53,907 nt of DNA, taken from the NCBI RefSeq assembly GCF_023156235.1, contig NZ_JAKZAI010000017.1, positions 1 to 53,907 on the forward strand. The letters are read 5' to 3'. A program made the position numbers and the translations under genes. Positions 6,526-16,132 of the stretch are shown one piece after another (position 1 is the stretch's first letter; the number at the start of each line of letters is the position of its first letter). The notes under the pieces are model-generated. The model saw only the letters and a list, made by a program, of their open reading frames with translations, searched no databases and was not told the origin of the DNA. Source of the stretch: Marinobacter goseongensis (lineage in GTDB: Bacteria > Pseudomonadota > Gammaproteobacteria > Pseudomonadales > Oleiphilaceae).

Positions 6526-9255
6526 ATGACACAGCAACAGACCCCACCGGTTGTTCTTGTAGACGGCTCTTCCTATCTGTTCCGGGCGTACCATGCCCTG
6601 CCGCCCCTGACCACCAGCAAGAACCACCCGACAGGCGCCATCAAAGGCGTCATCAGCATGCTGCGCCGGCTGGAGCAGGATTTTCCGGGATCGAAAATGG
6701 TGGTCGTCTTTGACGCCAAGGGGAAAACCTTTCGCCATGACATGTATGAGGCGTACAAGGCCAACCGCCCGCCGATGCCAGACGACCTGGCCTGCCAGAT
6801 TGAGCCCATCCACGAGATGGTCAAGGCCATGGGACTGCCGCTACTGATCGTGCCCGGCGTGGAGGCCGACGATGTGATCGGCACCCTCGCCCACGAAGCC
6901 ACCAGCAAAGGAATCGACGTGGTGATTTCCACCGGCGACAAGGACATGGCGCAGCTGGTCAGCGACCACGTGACGCTGATCAACACCATGACCGAAACCC
7001 GCATGGACCGGGACGGCGTGGTGGACAAGTTCGGCGTAACCCCGGAGCAGATCATCGACTACCTCGCACTGGTCGGCGATAAGGTGGACAACATTCCCGG
7101 CGTCAATAAATGCGGGCCCAAAACCGCGGTCAAATGGCTCCAGGAACACCCCAGCCTTGAAGAGATCATGGCGAACGCCGACCAGGTCAAGGGCAAGATC
7201 GGTGAATACCTCAGGGAAGCGCTGGAGATACTGCCACTGAGCCGCGACCTGGCCACCATCCGCACCAACGTGGAACTGGACTTCGGGCTGGAAAATCTCC
7301 AGCTGCGGAACCAGAACAACGACGCACTGCTCGAACTGTTCCGCGAATATGAGCTGCGCTCCTGGACGGCGGAGCTGGAGAGTACCGGCACCGGGTCTGA
7401 CCGGACGCCGGATACGAGTGCCGACGCAACCGCCGAGCCAGTCGACAAGCGCTACACGGTGATCACCGAGCAGGCCGATTTCGATCAGTGGCTGGCGCGG
7501 CTGAGGCAGGCGCCGTTGTTCGCCTTCGACACCGAAACCACCAGTCTGCGGTATATGGATGCCGAGGTGGTTGGCGTCTCCTTCGCCATCGAGCCGGGCG
7601 AGGCCGCCTACGTGCCGCTGGCCCACGACTACATGGGGGCCCCGGAGCAACTGGATCGCGACGCCGTGCTGGCGCAGCTCAAGCCTCTGCTGGAAGACCC
7701 GGCCAGGCCCAAGCTGGGGCAAAATCTGAAGTACGACAAAAATGTGCTGGTCAACCACGGCATCACCCTCGAGGGCATTGCCGAAGACACCATGCTCGAG
7801 TCCTACGTGCTCAACTCAGTGGCGTCCCGACATGACATGGACACGCTGGCCAGACAGTATCTCGACGAGCAGACCATCACCTTCGAGTCCATCGCCGGCA
7901 AGGGCGCCAAACAACTGACCTTCAACCAGATTGATCTGGACAAAGCCGGCCCCTACGCGGCGGAGGATGCCGACATCACCCTGCGGCTGCACCAGGTGCT
8001 GCGCCCCAGGCTGGCAGAAACCGGCAAGCTGAAATCGGTGTATGAGGAGATCGATCTGCCACTGGTGCCGGTGCTCTCCCGCATGGAGCAGCGCGGCGCA
8101 ATGATCTGTGCCAGCACCCTGAAGCAGCACAGCCAGGAACTGGCGGAACGCATGGCCGAGCTGGAAAAAGAGGCCCACGAAGAGGCCGGCGAAACGTTCA
8201 ACCTGGGTTCCACCAAACAGTTACAGGTCATCTTCTATGACAGGATGGGCTTGCCGGTCATCAAGAAAACCCCCAAAGGAGCGCCCTCCACCGCGGAGCC
8301 GGTGCTGCAGGAACTGGCCCACGAGCACGCCTTGCCCCGACTGATCCTGGAACATCGCAGCCTGAGCAAGCTCAAGTCCACCTATACCGACACCCTGCCG
8401 GTGCTGATTCACCACCGCACCGGGCGTATTCACACCTCGTATCACCAGGCCGTCACGGCAACCGGTCGCCTGTCATCATCGGAACCCAACCTGCAGAACA
8501 TTCCGATTCGCAGCGAACAGGGCCGACGCATCCGTCAGGCCTTTGTTGCCCCGGAGGGCTGCAAACTGGTGGCCGCGGATTACTCCCAGATCGAGCTGCG
8601 CATCATGGCGCATCTGTCTGGCGACAAAGGCCTGCTGACCGCCTTCGAAAAAGGTGAGGATATCCACAAGGCCACAGCGGCGGAGGTGTTCGGGGTGGCT
8701 GTTGATGCGGTCACCGGTGACCAGCGGCGCAGTGCCAAAGCCATCAACTTCGGCCTGATCTACGGCATGTCCGCGTTCGGGCTGGCCCGCCAGCTGGATG
8801 TGGGCCGCAACCAGGCCCAGGAATACATCGACCGGTATTTCGAACGTTACCCCGGCGTGCTCCGATACATGGACAACATCCGCAAGCAGGCTCACGACGA
8901 CGGTTACGTGGAAACCCTGTACGGCCGCCGACTGTACCTGCCCGAAATCAACGCCCGCAACAAGCAGATGCAGCAGGCCGCCGAACGCACCGCCATCAAC
9001 GCACCCATGCAGGGTACCGCCGCCGACATCATCAAGCGGGCCATGATTGACGTGGAACGCTGGCTATTGCACAGCCACGCCGACGACGCACGTATGATCA
9101 TGCAGGTACACGACGAACTGATCCTGGAGGTGCGGGAGGACGTGGTGGAGACCATCCGCAAGGGCCTGGTGCAGCGGATGTCCGCAGCGGCGAGCCTGGA
9201 CGTACCGCTGCTGGTGGAAGCGGGCGTCGGTGATAACTGGGACGAAGCCCATTGA
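6526..9255 (+). CDS. polA: DNA polymerase I
   Basis: 909 residues with all three domains. The 5'-3' exonuclease occupies about 1-290 (LVDGSSYLFRAYHALPPL at the start). The 3'-5' exonuclease follows, with the DxE site FDTETTSL near residue 334, so proofreading looks intact. The polymerase has motif A DYSQIELRIMAHLS (about 685), motif B RRSAKAINFGLIYGMS, and motif C QVHDELILEV (about 860). It removes RNA primers and fills gaps in replication and repair. The ATG at 6526 gives the conserved N-terminus; the frame is open 31 codons further upstream. A GC hairpin follows the stop. Confidence 0.97.
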   Translation: MTQQQTPPVVLVDGSSYLFRAYHALPPLTTSKNHPTGAIKGVISMLRRLEQDFPGSKMVVVFDAKGKTFRHDMYEAYKANRPPMPDDLACQIEPIHEMVKAMGLPLLIVPGVEADDVIGTLAHEATSKGIDVVISTGDKDMAQLVSDHVTLINTMTETRMDRDGVVDKFGVTPEQIIDYLALVGDKVDNIPGVNKCGPKTAVKWLQEHPSLEEIMANADQVKGKIGEYLREALEILPLSRDLATIRTNVELDFGLENLQLRNQNNDALLELFREYELRSWTAELESTGTGSDRTPDTSADATAEPVDKRYTVITEQADFDQWLARLRQAPLFAFDTETTSLRYMDAEVVGVSFAIEPGEAAYVPLAHDYMGAPEQLDRDAVLAQLKPLLEDPARPKLGQNLKYDKNVLVNHGITLEGIAEDTMLESYVLNSVASRHDMDTLARQYLDEQTITFESIAGKGAKQLTFNQIDLDKAGPYAAEDADITLRLHQVLRPRLAETGKLKSVYEEIDLPLVPVLSRMEQRGAMICASTLKQHSQELAERMAELEKEAHEEAGETFNLGSTKQLQVIFYDRMGLPVIKKTPKGAPSTAEPVLQELAHEHALPRLILEHRSLSKLKSTYTDTLPVLIHHRTGRIHTSYHQAVTATGRLSSSEPNLQNIPIRSEQGRRIRQAFVAPEGCKLVAADYSQIELRIMAHLSGDKGLLTAFEKGEDIHKATAAEVFGVAVDAVTGDQRRSAKAINFGLIYGMSAFGLARQLDVGRNQAQEYIDRYFERYPGVLRYMDNIRKQAHDDGYVETLYGRRLYLPEINARNKQMQQAAERTAINAPMQGTAADIIKRAMIDVERWLLHSHADDARMIMQVHDELILEVREDVVETIRKGLVQRMSAAASLDVPLLVEAGVGDNWDEAH

Positions 9256-9303
9256 CGCCAGCCGCCAGACCATAACGCCCTGAAAACGGGTCATTTTGGG
9301 GCA

Positions 9304-9328
9304 GGAAACGGGGCGACGCCCCGTTTCC
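9304..9328 (+). terminator. Hairpin downstream of polA
   Basis: ggaaacggggc and gccccgtttcc form an 11-bp perfect stem with loop gac, about 50 bases after the polA stop. There is no T-run, so it may be a weak or Rho-assisted terminator. Confidence 0.55.
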
Positions 9329-9464
9329 GGTCACAATATCGAAACCAACCGCCACCACTGGCGCCTTTCACGACACGGCACGAAATTCGCAAGTAATCCT
9401 GTTGTCGGCTCCCGCTACTCAGCACGGAGCCAGGTTGTGACACATCGTTTCCGAGGCCGTTACC

Positions 9465-9845
9465 ATGACATCTCTGGCATCTCAACGAAGCTGGCTTCTG
9501 GACCCGGGCCTGCTGAAACTGGTGCACCAATGCCGCCGCCTGATTCACACCGAATTTGGCGTCAAATTGCACCTGACCGAAGAACACCTCGAAGCGCAGC
9601 TGGCGGACTACGCCCGCAAGACACGCTCCACACAACTGACCCGCACCTGGGAGACCCTGGTGGAGCGGGTACCGCAACTGGATATACCGGCACCGGAGGC
9701 TGACGCGCCGGAAAGCGGCAAGCGCACGTATCGTGGGCAGGTAATTCCTGACGAAGGCCGCGAACAACAGCACACGGAGGCGGAGGGCGAGGAAGCGAAG
9801 CCACGACGTACCAAGGTGATCTATCGTGGCCAGGTGGTCGGCTGA
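9465..9845 (+). CDS. Hypothetical protein with two YRGQV motifs
   Basis: 126 residues; I do not recognise a named family with confidence. Residues 1-60 are helical and basic. The C-terminal half is low complexity and acidic, and carries the same short motif twice: KRTYRGQVIP near residue 88 and VIYRGQVVG at the very end. YRG elements recall the short DUF4278 repeat. GAGG lies eight bases before the ATG. No signal peptide or membrane segment is visible. It stands alone between polA and the convergent fadL-like gene. Confidence 0.6.
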   Translation: MTSLASQRSWLLDPGLLKLVHQCRRLIHTEFGVKLHLTEEHLEAQLADYARKTRSTQLTRTWETLVERVPQLDIPAPEADAPESGKRTYRGQVIPDEGREQQHTEAEGEEAKPRRTKVIYRGQVVG

Positions 9846-9861
9846 CCGGGACCGGTCAGCC
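9840..9861. terminator. Hairpin at the end of the 9465 gene
   Basis: ggctgacc/ggtcagcc forms an 8-bp stem with a 6-base loop overlapping the stop codon and lying between two convergent genes. No T-tract. Confidence 0.4.
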
Positions 9862-9877
9862 TGTTACTGCAGTGTGC

Positions 9878-11299
9878 TCAGAAGGATTTGCTGACCTGGA
9901 TACCGGCACTCCAGGCTTCAAGCTCGTACTCGCCCTGGTAGTTGCTCTGATCCGTTACACCCGGCTGAAGCTCGGCGACTTGTGACGGGTTCTCGTGCGC
10001 ATAGTTGAACTCATCAACCCGACCGTTGCCGTCGAAAATCAGCGTGCCGGCAGCCACGTCCACGGTCCAGCCACTGCGCTGATCAGCCCATTGAGCACCC
10101 AGCGTGAGCCAGTGGCGGTCATTGGAGGGAATGCGCGCCGTTACGAAGTCGTCGTTGACCGGTGATTCGTCAAACGCATAACCGGTCTTGAAGGCCCACT
10201 CCGGCGTGGCCTGCCAGATCGCACCCACATTGAACTGCCAGGTGTTCTGCCATTTTTCAGTAACGTGACTGAGCACAGCGCCTTCCTGCGGCGCCTGGGT
10301 GACTTCACCACCGGCTTCACGGCTTACGATGTCCAGCTCTTCAAACCGACTCCACTTGGCATAGGTCGCGCCCGCCAGCAGGGTCACGGTGTCCGTCAAA
10401 TGGTGGCGAGCGCCGAAGGTGATGCTTTCCGGGATCGCCAGCGGCACCTCAACTTTCTCAGTGGCACTGGTCGGTGTCACCACGCCGTTGGCGGGATTCA
10501 CGAAGTTGCTCAGCTCGGCGTCGCCCTCGAGATTCAGCTCAGTGCCGGTCTGCGCCATCAGACCGAACTGGGTCTGTTCCGACAACTCGTAGAGGAAGCC
10601 GACGCGGAATGTCACGCCCACGTCATCACCTTCGATGTCCGCGTAGCCCTCATCGTAAAAGCCGGGATTTGGTGTGCCGCTGGGCGCGGTGACAGCAACG
10701 CTGGAAGCGGAATTATCGAGGAATCGGGTCAGTTTGCCTTCGGCATAGATAATATTGATGCCCGCCCCCATCGACAGGCCGTTGCCGTTATTCACAGAAA
10801 TGGAGGGGCTGAACGAAATCGCCGTCAGCTCGGTCTCGTCGGCGAAATAGCGGCCAACAAAATCGTCTTCATAGTCTGCGGCGAGGCCGAAAGGCGCGTG
10901 AATGCCAAAACCCACATCAACGGAATCACTGACTTCGTGGGTCATGTACAGGTTCGGAAGCACGGCTGGATCGGCAATGTCGCCACCGCTGGAGCCCTGC
11001 ACCGGGAGGCCGATCTGGTTGGTTGCCTGCGCGTCGTTTTTGGCTTCTGCATCGATATCGAGGACCGCGGCGCCGAACGACAGATTCGTTCCGGACAGCT
11101 GGCTCATGCCGGCGGGGTTGAACAGGACCGTGGTGGCATTCTCGGGATTGGCAGCGGTGCCAGCGTTGGCAACGCCCATGGCGCTGGCGCTCTGCTCATT
11201 CAGAGCAAAGCCACCCGCGAGGGCCGGGGCTGGCGCGACGGCAGCGGTCAGGGTGACAAAACGGATCGCAGAATAAAGTTTGGACTTGTTGTTGCGCAT
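9878..11299 (-). CDS. FadL/TodX-type outer membrane transporter
   Basis: 473 residues. Signal peptide to about residue 28 (APALA), then the FadL hallmark GGFALNEQSASAMG with NPAGMSQL further on, and many alternating beta strands ending in aromatic KSF. This family forms 14-stranded barrels that let long-chain fatty acids or other hydrophobic compounds enter by lateral diffusion. The start at 11297-11299 has GGAGG six bases upstream; a 21-codon extension is possible but lacks support. Substrate cannot be read from sequence; the acyl-CoA dehydrogenase and phasin genes elsewhere in the window fit growth on lipids or hydrocarbons. Confidence 0.9.
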   Translation of the reverse strand: MRNNKSKLYSAIRFVTLTAAVAPAPALAGGFALNEQSASAMGVANAGTAANPENATTVLFNPAGMSQLSGTNLSFGAAVLDIDAEAKNDAQATNQIGLPVQGSSGGDIADPAVLPNLYMTHEVSDSVDVGFGIHAPFGLAADYEDDFVGRYFADETELTAISFSPSISVNNGNGLSMGAGINIIYAEGKLTRFLDNSASSVAVTAPSGTPNPGFYDEGYADIEGDDVGVTFRVGFLYELSEQTQFGLMAQTGTELNLEGDAELSNFVNPANGVVTPTSATEKVEVPLAIPESITFGARHHLTDTVTLLAGATYAKWSRFEELDIVSREAGGEVTQAPQEGAVLSHVTEKWQNTWQFNVGAIWQATPEWAFKTGYAFDESPVNDDFVTARIPSNDRHWLTLGAQWADQRSGWTVDVAAGTLIFDGNGRVDEFNYAHENPSQVAELQPGVTDQSNYQGEYELEAWSAGIQVSKSF

Positions 11300-11421
11300 A
11301 CTTCCTCCATTCAATTTTGCGAGGAAGTATACGCATCTCGGGCCAATGGCCTCAAATGCCATCCCTACTGGTTCAGGGACCTAACCGTTTAAGACTAAAG
11401 TCTGATTTGGCGACAGATCGC

Positions 11422-12543
11422 TCAATCGTCCTGAATTGACAGCTTGTCGACCGAAGATGACAGCTTGTCCGCACCCTGGGCGTCGGCGCCCAGCTTGATC
11501 ATCAGGCGCAGGTCATTGGCGGAATCGGCGTGAGCCAGCGCGTCCTCGTAGGTGATCGAACCCTCGGCGTACAGCCGGTACAGCGCCTGGTCAAAGGTCT
11601 GCATGCCCGATTCGGTGGACTTGGACATCAACTCCTTGAGCTTGTGTACCTCGCCCTTACGGATCATATCGGCGACCAGCGGGGTATTGATCAACACTTC
11701 GATGACCGCTTTGCGGCCGGTTCCGTCCGGCGTCGGTACCAGTTGCTGGGCAACGATGGCCTTGAGGTTCAGGGACAGGTCCATCCAGATCTGGTTGTGC
11801 TGCTCCGGCGGGAAAAACTGGATGATGCGGTCCAGCGCCTGGTTGGCGTTGTTGGCGTGCAGGGTGGCCAGGCACAGGTGACCGGTTTCGGCAAACTGCA
11901 CCGAGTACTCCATGGTCTGGCGCGTACGCACCTCACCGATGAGTATTACGTCCGGGGCCTGCCGCAGAGTGTTCTTCAGGGCCACTTCGAAGCTTTCGGT
12001 ATCAATGCCCACCTCTCGCTGGGTCACGATGCAACCCTGGTGCTGGTGAACGAATTCGATGGGGTCCTCAATGGAAATGATGTGGCCACGGCTGTTGCGG
12101 TTGCGGTGCCCCAGCATCGCGGCCAGCGACGTGGACTTACCGGTACCCGTGGCCCCCACAAACATGATCAGGCCACGTTTGGTCATCGCCAGTTCTTTGA
12201 TGACTTCCGGGAGCGACAGCTCATCGATCTGGGGAATCTTGATCTCGATGCGTCGCAGCACCATGCCGCACAGATTGCGCTGGAAAAAGGCACTGACCCG
12301 GAAGCGGCCGATGCCGCGGGCACTGATGGCGAAGTTGCACTCGTGACTCTCGTCGAGCTCCGCCCGCTGTTTGTCGTTCATGGCGCCGTAAACGAATTCA
12401 CGGGTCTGTTCCGGCGTCAGAGCGTTCTTGGTGACGGGCAGCACCTTCCCGTTCACTTTCATGCTCGGAGGCACACCTGCGGTAATAAACAGGTCCGATC
12501 CGCCTTTTTCCACCATCAGCCGCAACAGTTTTTCGAATTCCAT
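11422..12543 (-). CDS. pilU: Type IV pilus ATPase PilU
   Basis: 373 residues. It is a PilT-family secretion ATPase with Walker A GATGTGKSTS (about residue 130), Asp box IEDPIEFVH, Walker B VILIGEVRT, and His box ETGHLCLATLHANNANQ. The EVRT and LATLHANN variants separate PilU from PilT. PilU works with PilT at the cytoplasmic base of type IV pili and adds force to retraction. It follows pilT by 47 bases on the same strand, the usual pilT-pilU operon. Start ATG at 12543. Confidence 0.94.
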   Translation of the reverse strand: MEFEKLLRLMVEKGGSDLFITAGVPPSMKVNGKVLPVTKNALTPEQTREFVYGAMNDKQRAELDESHECNFAISARGIGRFRVSAFFQRNLCGMVLRRIEIKIPQIDELSLPEVIKELAMTKRGLIMFVGATGTGKSTSLAAMLGHRNRNSRGHIISIEDPIEFVHQHQGCIVTQREVGIDTESFEVALKNTLRQAPDVILIGEVRTRQTMEYSVQFAETGHLCLATLHANNANQALDRIIQFFPPEQHNQIWMDLSLNLKAIVAQQLVPTPDGTGRKAVIEVLINTPLVADMIRKGEVHKLKELMSKSTESGMQTFDQALYRLYAEGSITYEDALAHADSANDLRLMIKLGADAQGADKLSSSVDKLSIQDD

Positions 12544-12590
12544 GATGTCTTACCTATTCATCAATCCAGGGTGCAAGGGCGCACCGGCAG

Positions 12591-13625
12591 TCAGAAGTTA
12601 TCCGGCATTTTGGCCTTGGCGCGGGCCGCTTCGCGCGAAATCAGACCTTTTTTCAACAGCTTTTCCAGGCATTGATCCAGTGTCTGCATGCCCAGCGAGC
12701 CGCCCGTCTGGATCGCCGAATACATCTGGGCAATCTTGTCTTCCCGGATCAGGTTACGAATCGCCGCCGTGCCGATCATGATCTCGTGGGCCGCAATCCG
12801 ACCGCCACCCATCTTCTTCATCAGGGTCTGGGAGATAACCGCCTGCAGGGACTCCGACAACATCGAGCGCACCATGGACTTCTCCTCCGCCGGGAACACG
12901 TCGACCACCCGGTCGATGGTCTTGGCGGCAGAGGTGGTGTGCAGGGTGCCGAACACCAGGTGGCCGGTTTCCGCCGCTGTCAGCGCCAGGCGGATAGTTT
13001 CCAGATCCCGCAGCTCGCCCACCAGAATGATGTCCGGGTCTTCCCGCAGCGCCGAGCGCAGGGCTTCGTTGAAGCCCAGGGTATCCCGGTGCACTTCCCG
13101 CTGGTTAACCAGGCATTTCTTGGACTCGTGAACAAATTCGATGGGGTCTTCGATGGTCAGCACGTGCTCGTAACGGCTGTCGTTGATGTAATCAATCATC
13201 GCCGCCAGCGTGGTGGACTTACCGGAGCCGGTGGGCCCGGTGACCAGTACCAGGCCACGGGGCACCGAGGACACATCCTTGAAAACCTGCCCCATGCCCA
13301 GGTCTTCCATGGTCAGCACCTTGGACGGGATAGTCCGGAATACCGCGCCGGCACCGCGGTTCTGGTTGAAGGCGTTGACACGGAAACGGGCAACCCCGGG
13401 TACCTCGAAGGAAAAGTCTGTCTCGAAAAACTCTTCGTAATCCTTGCGCTGCTTGTCGTTCATGATGTCGTAGATCAGCCCGTGCACCTCTTTGTGCTCC
13501 ATGGGCGGCAGATTGATTCTGCGAACATCACCATCAACACGAATCATGGGAGGCAAACCGGCAGACAGGTGCAAATCCGACGCACCCTGTTTCGCCGAGA
13601 AGGCAAGCAGTTCGGTAATATCCAT
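12591..13625 (-). CDS. pilT: Type IV pilus retraction ATPase PilT
   Basis: 344 residues, the normal PilT length. Walker A GPTGSGKSTT, Asp box EDPIEFVH, Walker B IILVGELRD and His box ETGHLVFGTLHT are all intact, and the C-terminal AIRNLIREDK region with a TLDQCLEKLL stretch is typical. PilT is the hexameric motor that depolymerises the pilus, giving twitching motility and DNA uptake. It is the first gene of pilTU and is divergent from yggS, with only about 50 bases between the starts, so the promoters overlap. The comM homologue at 23520 is a further competence-related gene. Confidence 0.96.
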   Translation of the reverse strand: MDITELLAFSAKQGASDLHLSAGLPPMIRVDGDVRRINLPPMEHKEVHGLIYDIMNDKQRKDYEEFFETDFSFEVPGVARFRVNAFNQNRGAGAVFRTIPSKVLTMEDLGMGQVFKDVSSVPRGLVLVTGPTGSGKSTTLAAMIDYINDSRYEHVLTIEDPIEFVHESKKCLVNQREVHRDTLGFNEALRSALREDPDIILVGELRDLETIRLALTAAETGHLVFGTLHTTSAAKTIDRVVDVFPAEEKSMVRSMLSESLQAVISQTLMKKMGGGRIAAHEIMIGTAAIRNLIREDKIAQMYSAIQTGGSLGMQTLDQCLEKLLKKGLISREAARAKAKMPDNF

Positions 13626-13676
13626 AGGTTCCTCGGAAGGCTTTTTCTTTTATTCCAGAAGCGGCAAACTCACAGT

Positions 13677-14381
13677 ATGAGCAGCATAGCAGACAACATC
13701 GGGAGCGTAACCCGACGCATACAAAAAGCAACATTGCGGGCGGGACGAGCTTCCGATTCCGTGCGCCTGTTGGCAGTCAGCAAGACCCGCACGGCGAACG
13801 AACTGCGCGAAGCGGTGGCCGCAGGGCAGACCGCCTTCGGTGAAAATTACCTGCAGGAGGCGCTCGACAAGCAGGCCGCGCTGGCCGATCTCGAGGGTAT
13901 CGACTGGCACTTTATCGGCCCCATTCAGTCCAACAAAACCCGCCAGATTGCGACCGGGTTTGCCTGGGTACACAGCGTCGACCGGCTGAAAATTGCCCGC
14001 CGGCTCAGCGAACAGCGGGATGTGCACATGCCCCCCTTGAATATCTGCCTACAGGTCAATATCAACGAGGAAGACAGCAAGGCGGGTTGCACCGTGGCCG
14101 AGCTCGATGGGCTGGTCGCGGAGATCGGTGATTTGCCCAATCTGGCGCTGCGCGGGTTAATGGCGATTCCCGATCCCGATCAGCCGGAGTCGGCGCTGCG
14201 CGCCAGCTTCCGCGCCCTGGCCAACGCGCTCAAATCGCTGCGACAGAATCATCCGGATGCCGGTCCGCTGGACACCCTGTCCATGGGCATGTCCGGGGAT
14301 CTGGAGATGGCGATCGAAGAAGGCGCCACCTGGGTGCGCGTCGGCACCGCGCTGTTCGGCCGTAGACCGGCCAAGAGCTGA
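13677..14381 (+). CDS. yggS: PLP homeostasis protein YggS (PLPBP)
   Basis: 234 residues. A fold type III PLP-binding barrel without known catalysis; it buffers pyridoxal phosphate and affects amino-acid metabolism. The PLP lysine lies in LLAVSKT (about residue 37), followed by FGENYLQEALDK, WHFIGPIQSNKTRQI and, near the end, SMGMSGDLEMAIEEGATWVRVG. ATG at 13677 gives the usual N-terminus; the frame is open far upstream opposite pilT, but that part is antisense. Followed by proC and yggT, the order found in pseudomonads. Confidence 0.94.
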   Translation: MSSIADNIGSVTRRIQKATLRAGRASDSVRLLAVSKTRTANELREAVAAGQTAFGENYLQEALDKQAALADLEGIDWHFIGPIQSNKTRQIATGFAWVHSVDRLKIARRLSEQRDVHMPPLNICLQVNINEEDSKAGCTVAELDGLVAEIGDLPNLALRGLMAIPDPDQPESALRASFRALANALKSLRQNHPDAGPLDTLSMGMSGDLEMAIEEGATWVRVGTALFGRRPAKS

Positions 14382-14442
14382 ACGCGCCAGTTCCTGTTAT
14401 CATCAGGCCCGGATCATCGACAGTTCAACAGTGGAGTGAACC

Positions 14443-15273
14443 TTGAGTACATCACCAACCATTTCGTTTATCGGCGCAGGAAACATGGCCAGCGCCATCA
14501 TTGGCGGCATGCTGGACAACGGTTTCAAGGGAGCCGATATCTGGGTCAGCGCTCCCGATGACAGTCATTTACAGGCCATTCGCAAGCGCTTCGGGGTCAG
14601 CGTGACCACCGACAACCGCTACTGCGCGCAGCAGGCTGATCTGGTCATTCTGGCGGTGAAGCCGCAGGTCATGGCGGATGTGTGCCGTGACATCGCACCG
14701 ATGGTTCAGAACACCCGCCCACTGATGGTTTCCATTGCCGCAGGCCTGGAAGCCGGCACGCTGGACCAATGGCTCGGCGGTGGCTTGCCACTGGTGCGGG
14801 TTATGCCCAACACCCCTTCCCTGGTCGGCAAAGGTGCCGCCGGGCTGTTTGCCAACGATCAGGTCAGTGACAAGCAGAAGCAGATGGTGGAAAAGGTGTT
14901 CAGCAGCATCGGCTCGGCCCTCTGGGTGAATGAAGAGCCGTTGCTGCACGCGGTGACGGCACTTTCCGGCAGCGGCCCAGCCTACTTCTTTCTGATGCTC
15001 GAGGCTCTCGAGGAGGCCGCCACAGAAGCCGGCATCGATCCGGAAACCGCCCGCCAGTTGGCGATCCAGACCATGGCAGGCGCCGCCGAGATGGCCGGTC
15101 GCAGCGAACACGATCCGGCCCAGCTCAAGCGCAATGTGATGTCACCCGGTGGCACGACCGAGCGCGCGATCCACACCTTCGAGGACGGAGGGTTGCGGGA
15201 GCTGGTCAAGAAAGCCTACTCCGCCGCTTTCTCGCGCTCTGAAGACATGGCCAAAGAACTGGCAAACCAATAA
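14443..15273 (+). CDS. proC: Pyrroline-5-carboxylate reductase
   Basis: 276 residues. It reduces pyrroline-5-carboxylate to proline with NAD(P)H in the last step of proline synthesis. Rossmann motif FIGAGNMASAIIGG at the N-terminus; dimerisation/active-site region ALSGSGPAYFFLMLEALEEA and the C-terminal SPGGTTERAI are present. The start codon is TTG with GGAG six bases before it; no better ATG gives the conserved N-terminus. It lies 61 bases after yggS and 15 before yggT, so one transcript is likely. Confidence 0.95.
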   Translation: MSTSPTISFIGAGNMASAIIGGMLDNGFKGADIWVSAPDDSHLQAIRKRFGVSVTTDNRYCAQQADLVILAVKPQVMADVCRDIAPMVQNTRPLMVSIAAGLEAGTLDQWLGGGLPLVRVMPNTPSLVGKGAAGLFANDQVSDKQKQMVEKVFSSIGSALWVNEEPLLHAVTALSGSGPAYFFLMLEALEEAATEAGIDPETARQLAIQTMAGAAEMAGRSEHDPAQLKRNVMSPGGTTERAIHTFEDGGLRELVKKAYSAAFSRSEDMAKELANQ

Positions 15274-15288
15274 CGGAGACAAGGCTTC

Positions 15289-15870
15289 ATGCTGGCTGAT
15301 ATTCTGATCACCATCCTGCTCATCGCCTCGACGTTTTATATGACCATCGTGCTGCTGCGCTTCCTGCTGCAGCTGGCACGGGCGGATTTCTACAATCCGA
15401 TTTCCCAGTTTGCGGTAAAAGCCACCAACCCGCTACTGCGCCCCCTGCGGCGCTTCATTCCGGGCTGGGGCGGCATCGACGGAGCCGCCCTGGTGCTGGC
15501 GGTGCTGATCCAGGCGCTGGCGCTGTTCCTGATCCTGGTCGCGATGAATGGCGGCATCCCCGGCATCAATCCGCTGACGCTGCTGGTCTGGGCAGTACTG
15601 AACGTGCTCGATCTGATCGTCAAGATCTACTTCTGGTCCGTCATTGCCGTGGTGGTGGTAAGCTGGATTGCCCCGGGCAGCCATCATCCCGCCATCCAGC
15701 TGGTGGCGCAGATCACCGAGCCGGTGATGCGCCCGGTGCGCAACATCATGCCGTCCATGGGCGGACTGGATCTCTCGCCCATCATTGTATTTCTGATCCT
15801 CAATGTGGTGTCGGTGGTCATCGACCACATGAAGGTCGCGGCCGGCATGGGCGCACTGGCCGGAATGTAA
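15289..15870 (+). CDS. yggT: YggT family membrane protein
   Basis: 193 residues with two copies of the YGGT domain, each a hydrophobic hairpin with a conserved NP or TEPV(M)RP(V/L)R(R/N) stretch (NPLLRPLRRFIPGWGGIDGA, then TEPVMRPVRNIMPSMGGLDL). About four membrane segments. In E. coli the gene is linked to tolerance of osmotic shock; its molecular role is unclear. It ends the yggS-proC-yggT group, and a strong terminator follows about 55 bases after the stop. Confidence 0.92.
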   Translation: MLADILITILLIASTFYMTIVLLRFLLQLARADFYNPISQFAVKATNPLLRPLRRFIPGWGGIDGAALVLAVLIQALALFLILVAMNGGIPGINPLTLLVWAVLNVLDLIVKIYFWSVIAVVVVSWIAPGSHHPAIQLVAQITEPVMRPVRNIMPSMGGLDLSPIIVFLILNVVSVVIDHMKVAAGMGALAGM

Positions 15871-15925
15871 ACCAGGTCGCAAGACTACAATCGGTTACAA
15901 CTTTCCAGACCAAGCATCACATCCA

Positions 15926-15964
15926 GACCGTCGATTCATCCTACTGATTCGACGGTCTTTTTTT
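15926..15964 (+). terminator. Rho-independent terminator after yggT
   Basis: gaccgtcga/tcgacggtc stem with a 14-base partly pairing loop followed by seven T residues. It separates the yggS-proC-yggT transcript from the dynamin-like gene. Confidence 0.93.
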
Positions 15965-16132
15965 GACCGAAACCTGACGTTCTGCTATACACACCTGCTT
16001 GCACAAATAAAGACATATCCGGTGGTTACGTTACACTTGTTGGTAGCTTGCCCGAGGTTCAGCCGTCGAGCGCCGAGATACCTCGATCCACCCAGAAACT
16101 GTTACCCAGAAGTCGCGCAGAAGGAAATTCCG

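Noticed and set aside
11422..13625. pilT and pilU as a recent tandem duplication
   Set aside because: The two proteins differ at family-specific motifs (ELRD versus EVRT); they are the ancient pilTU pair.
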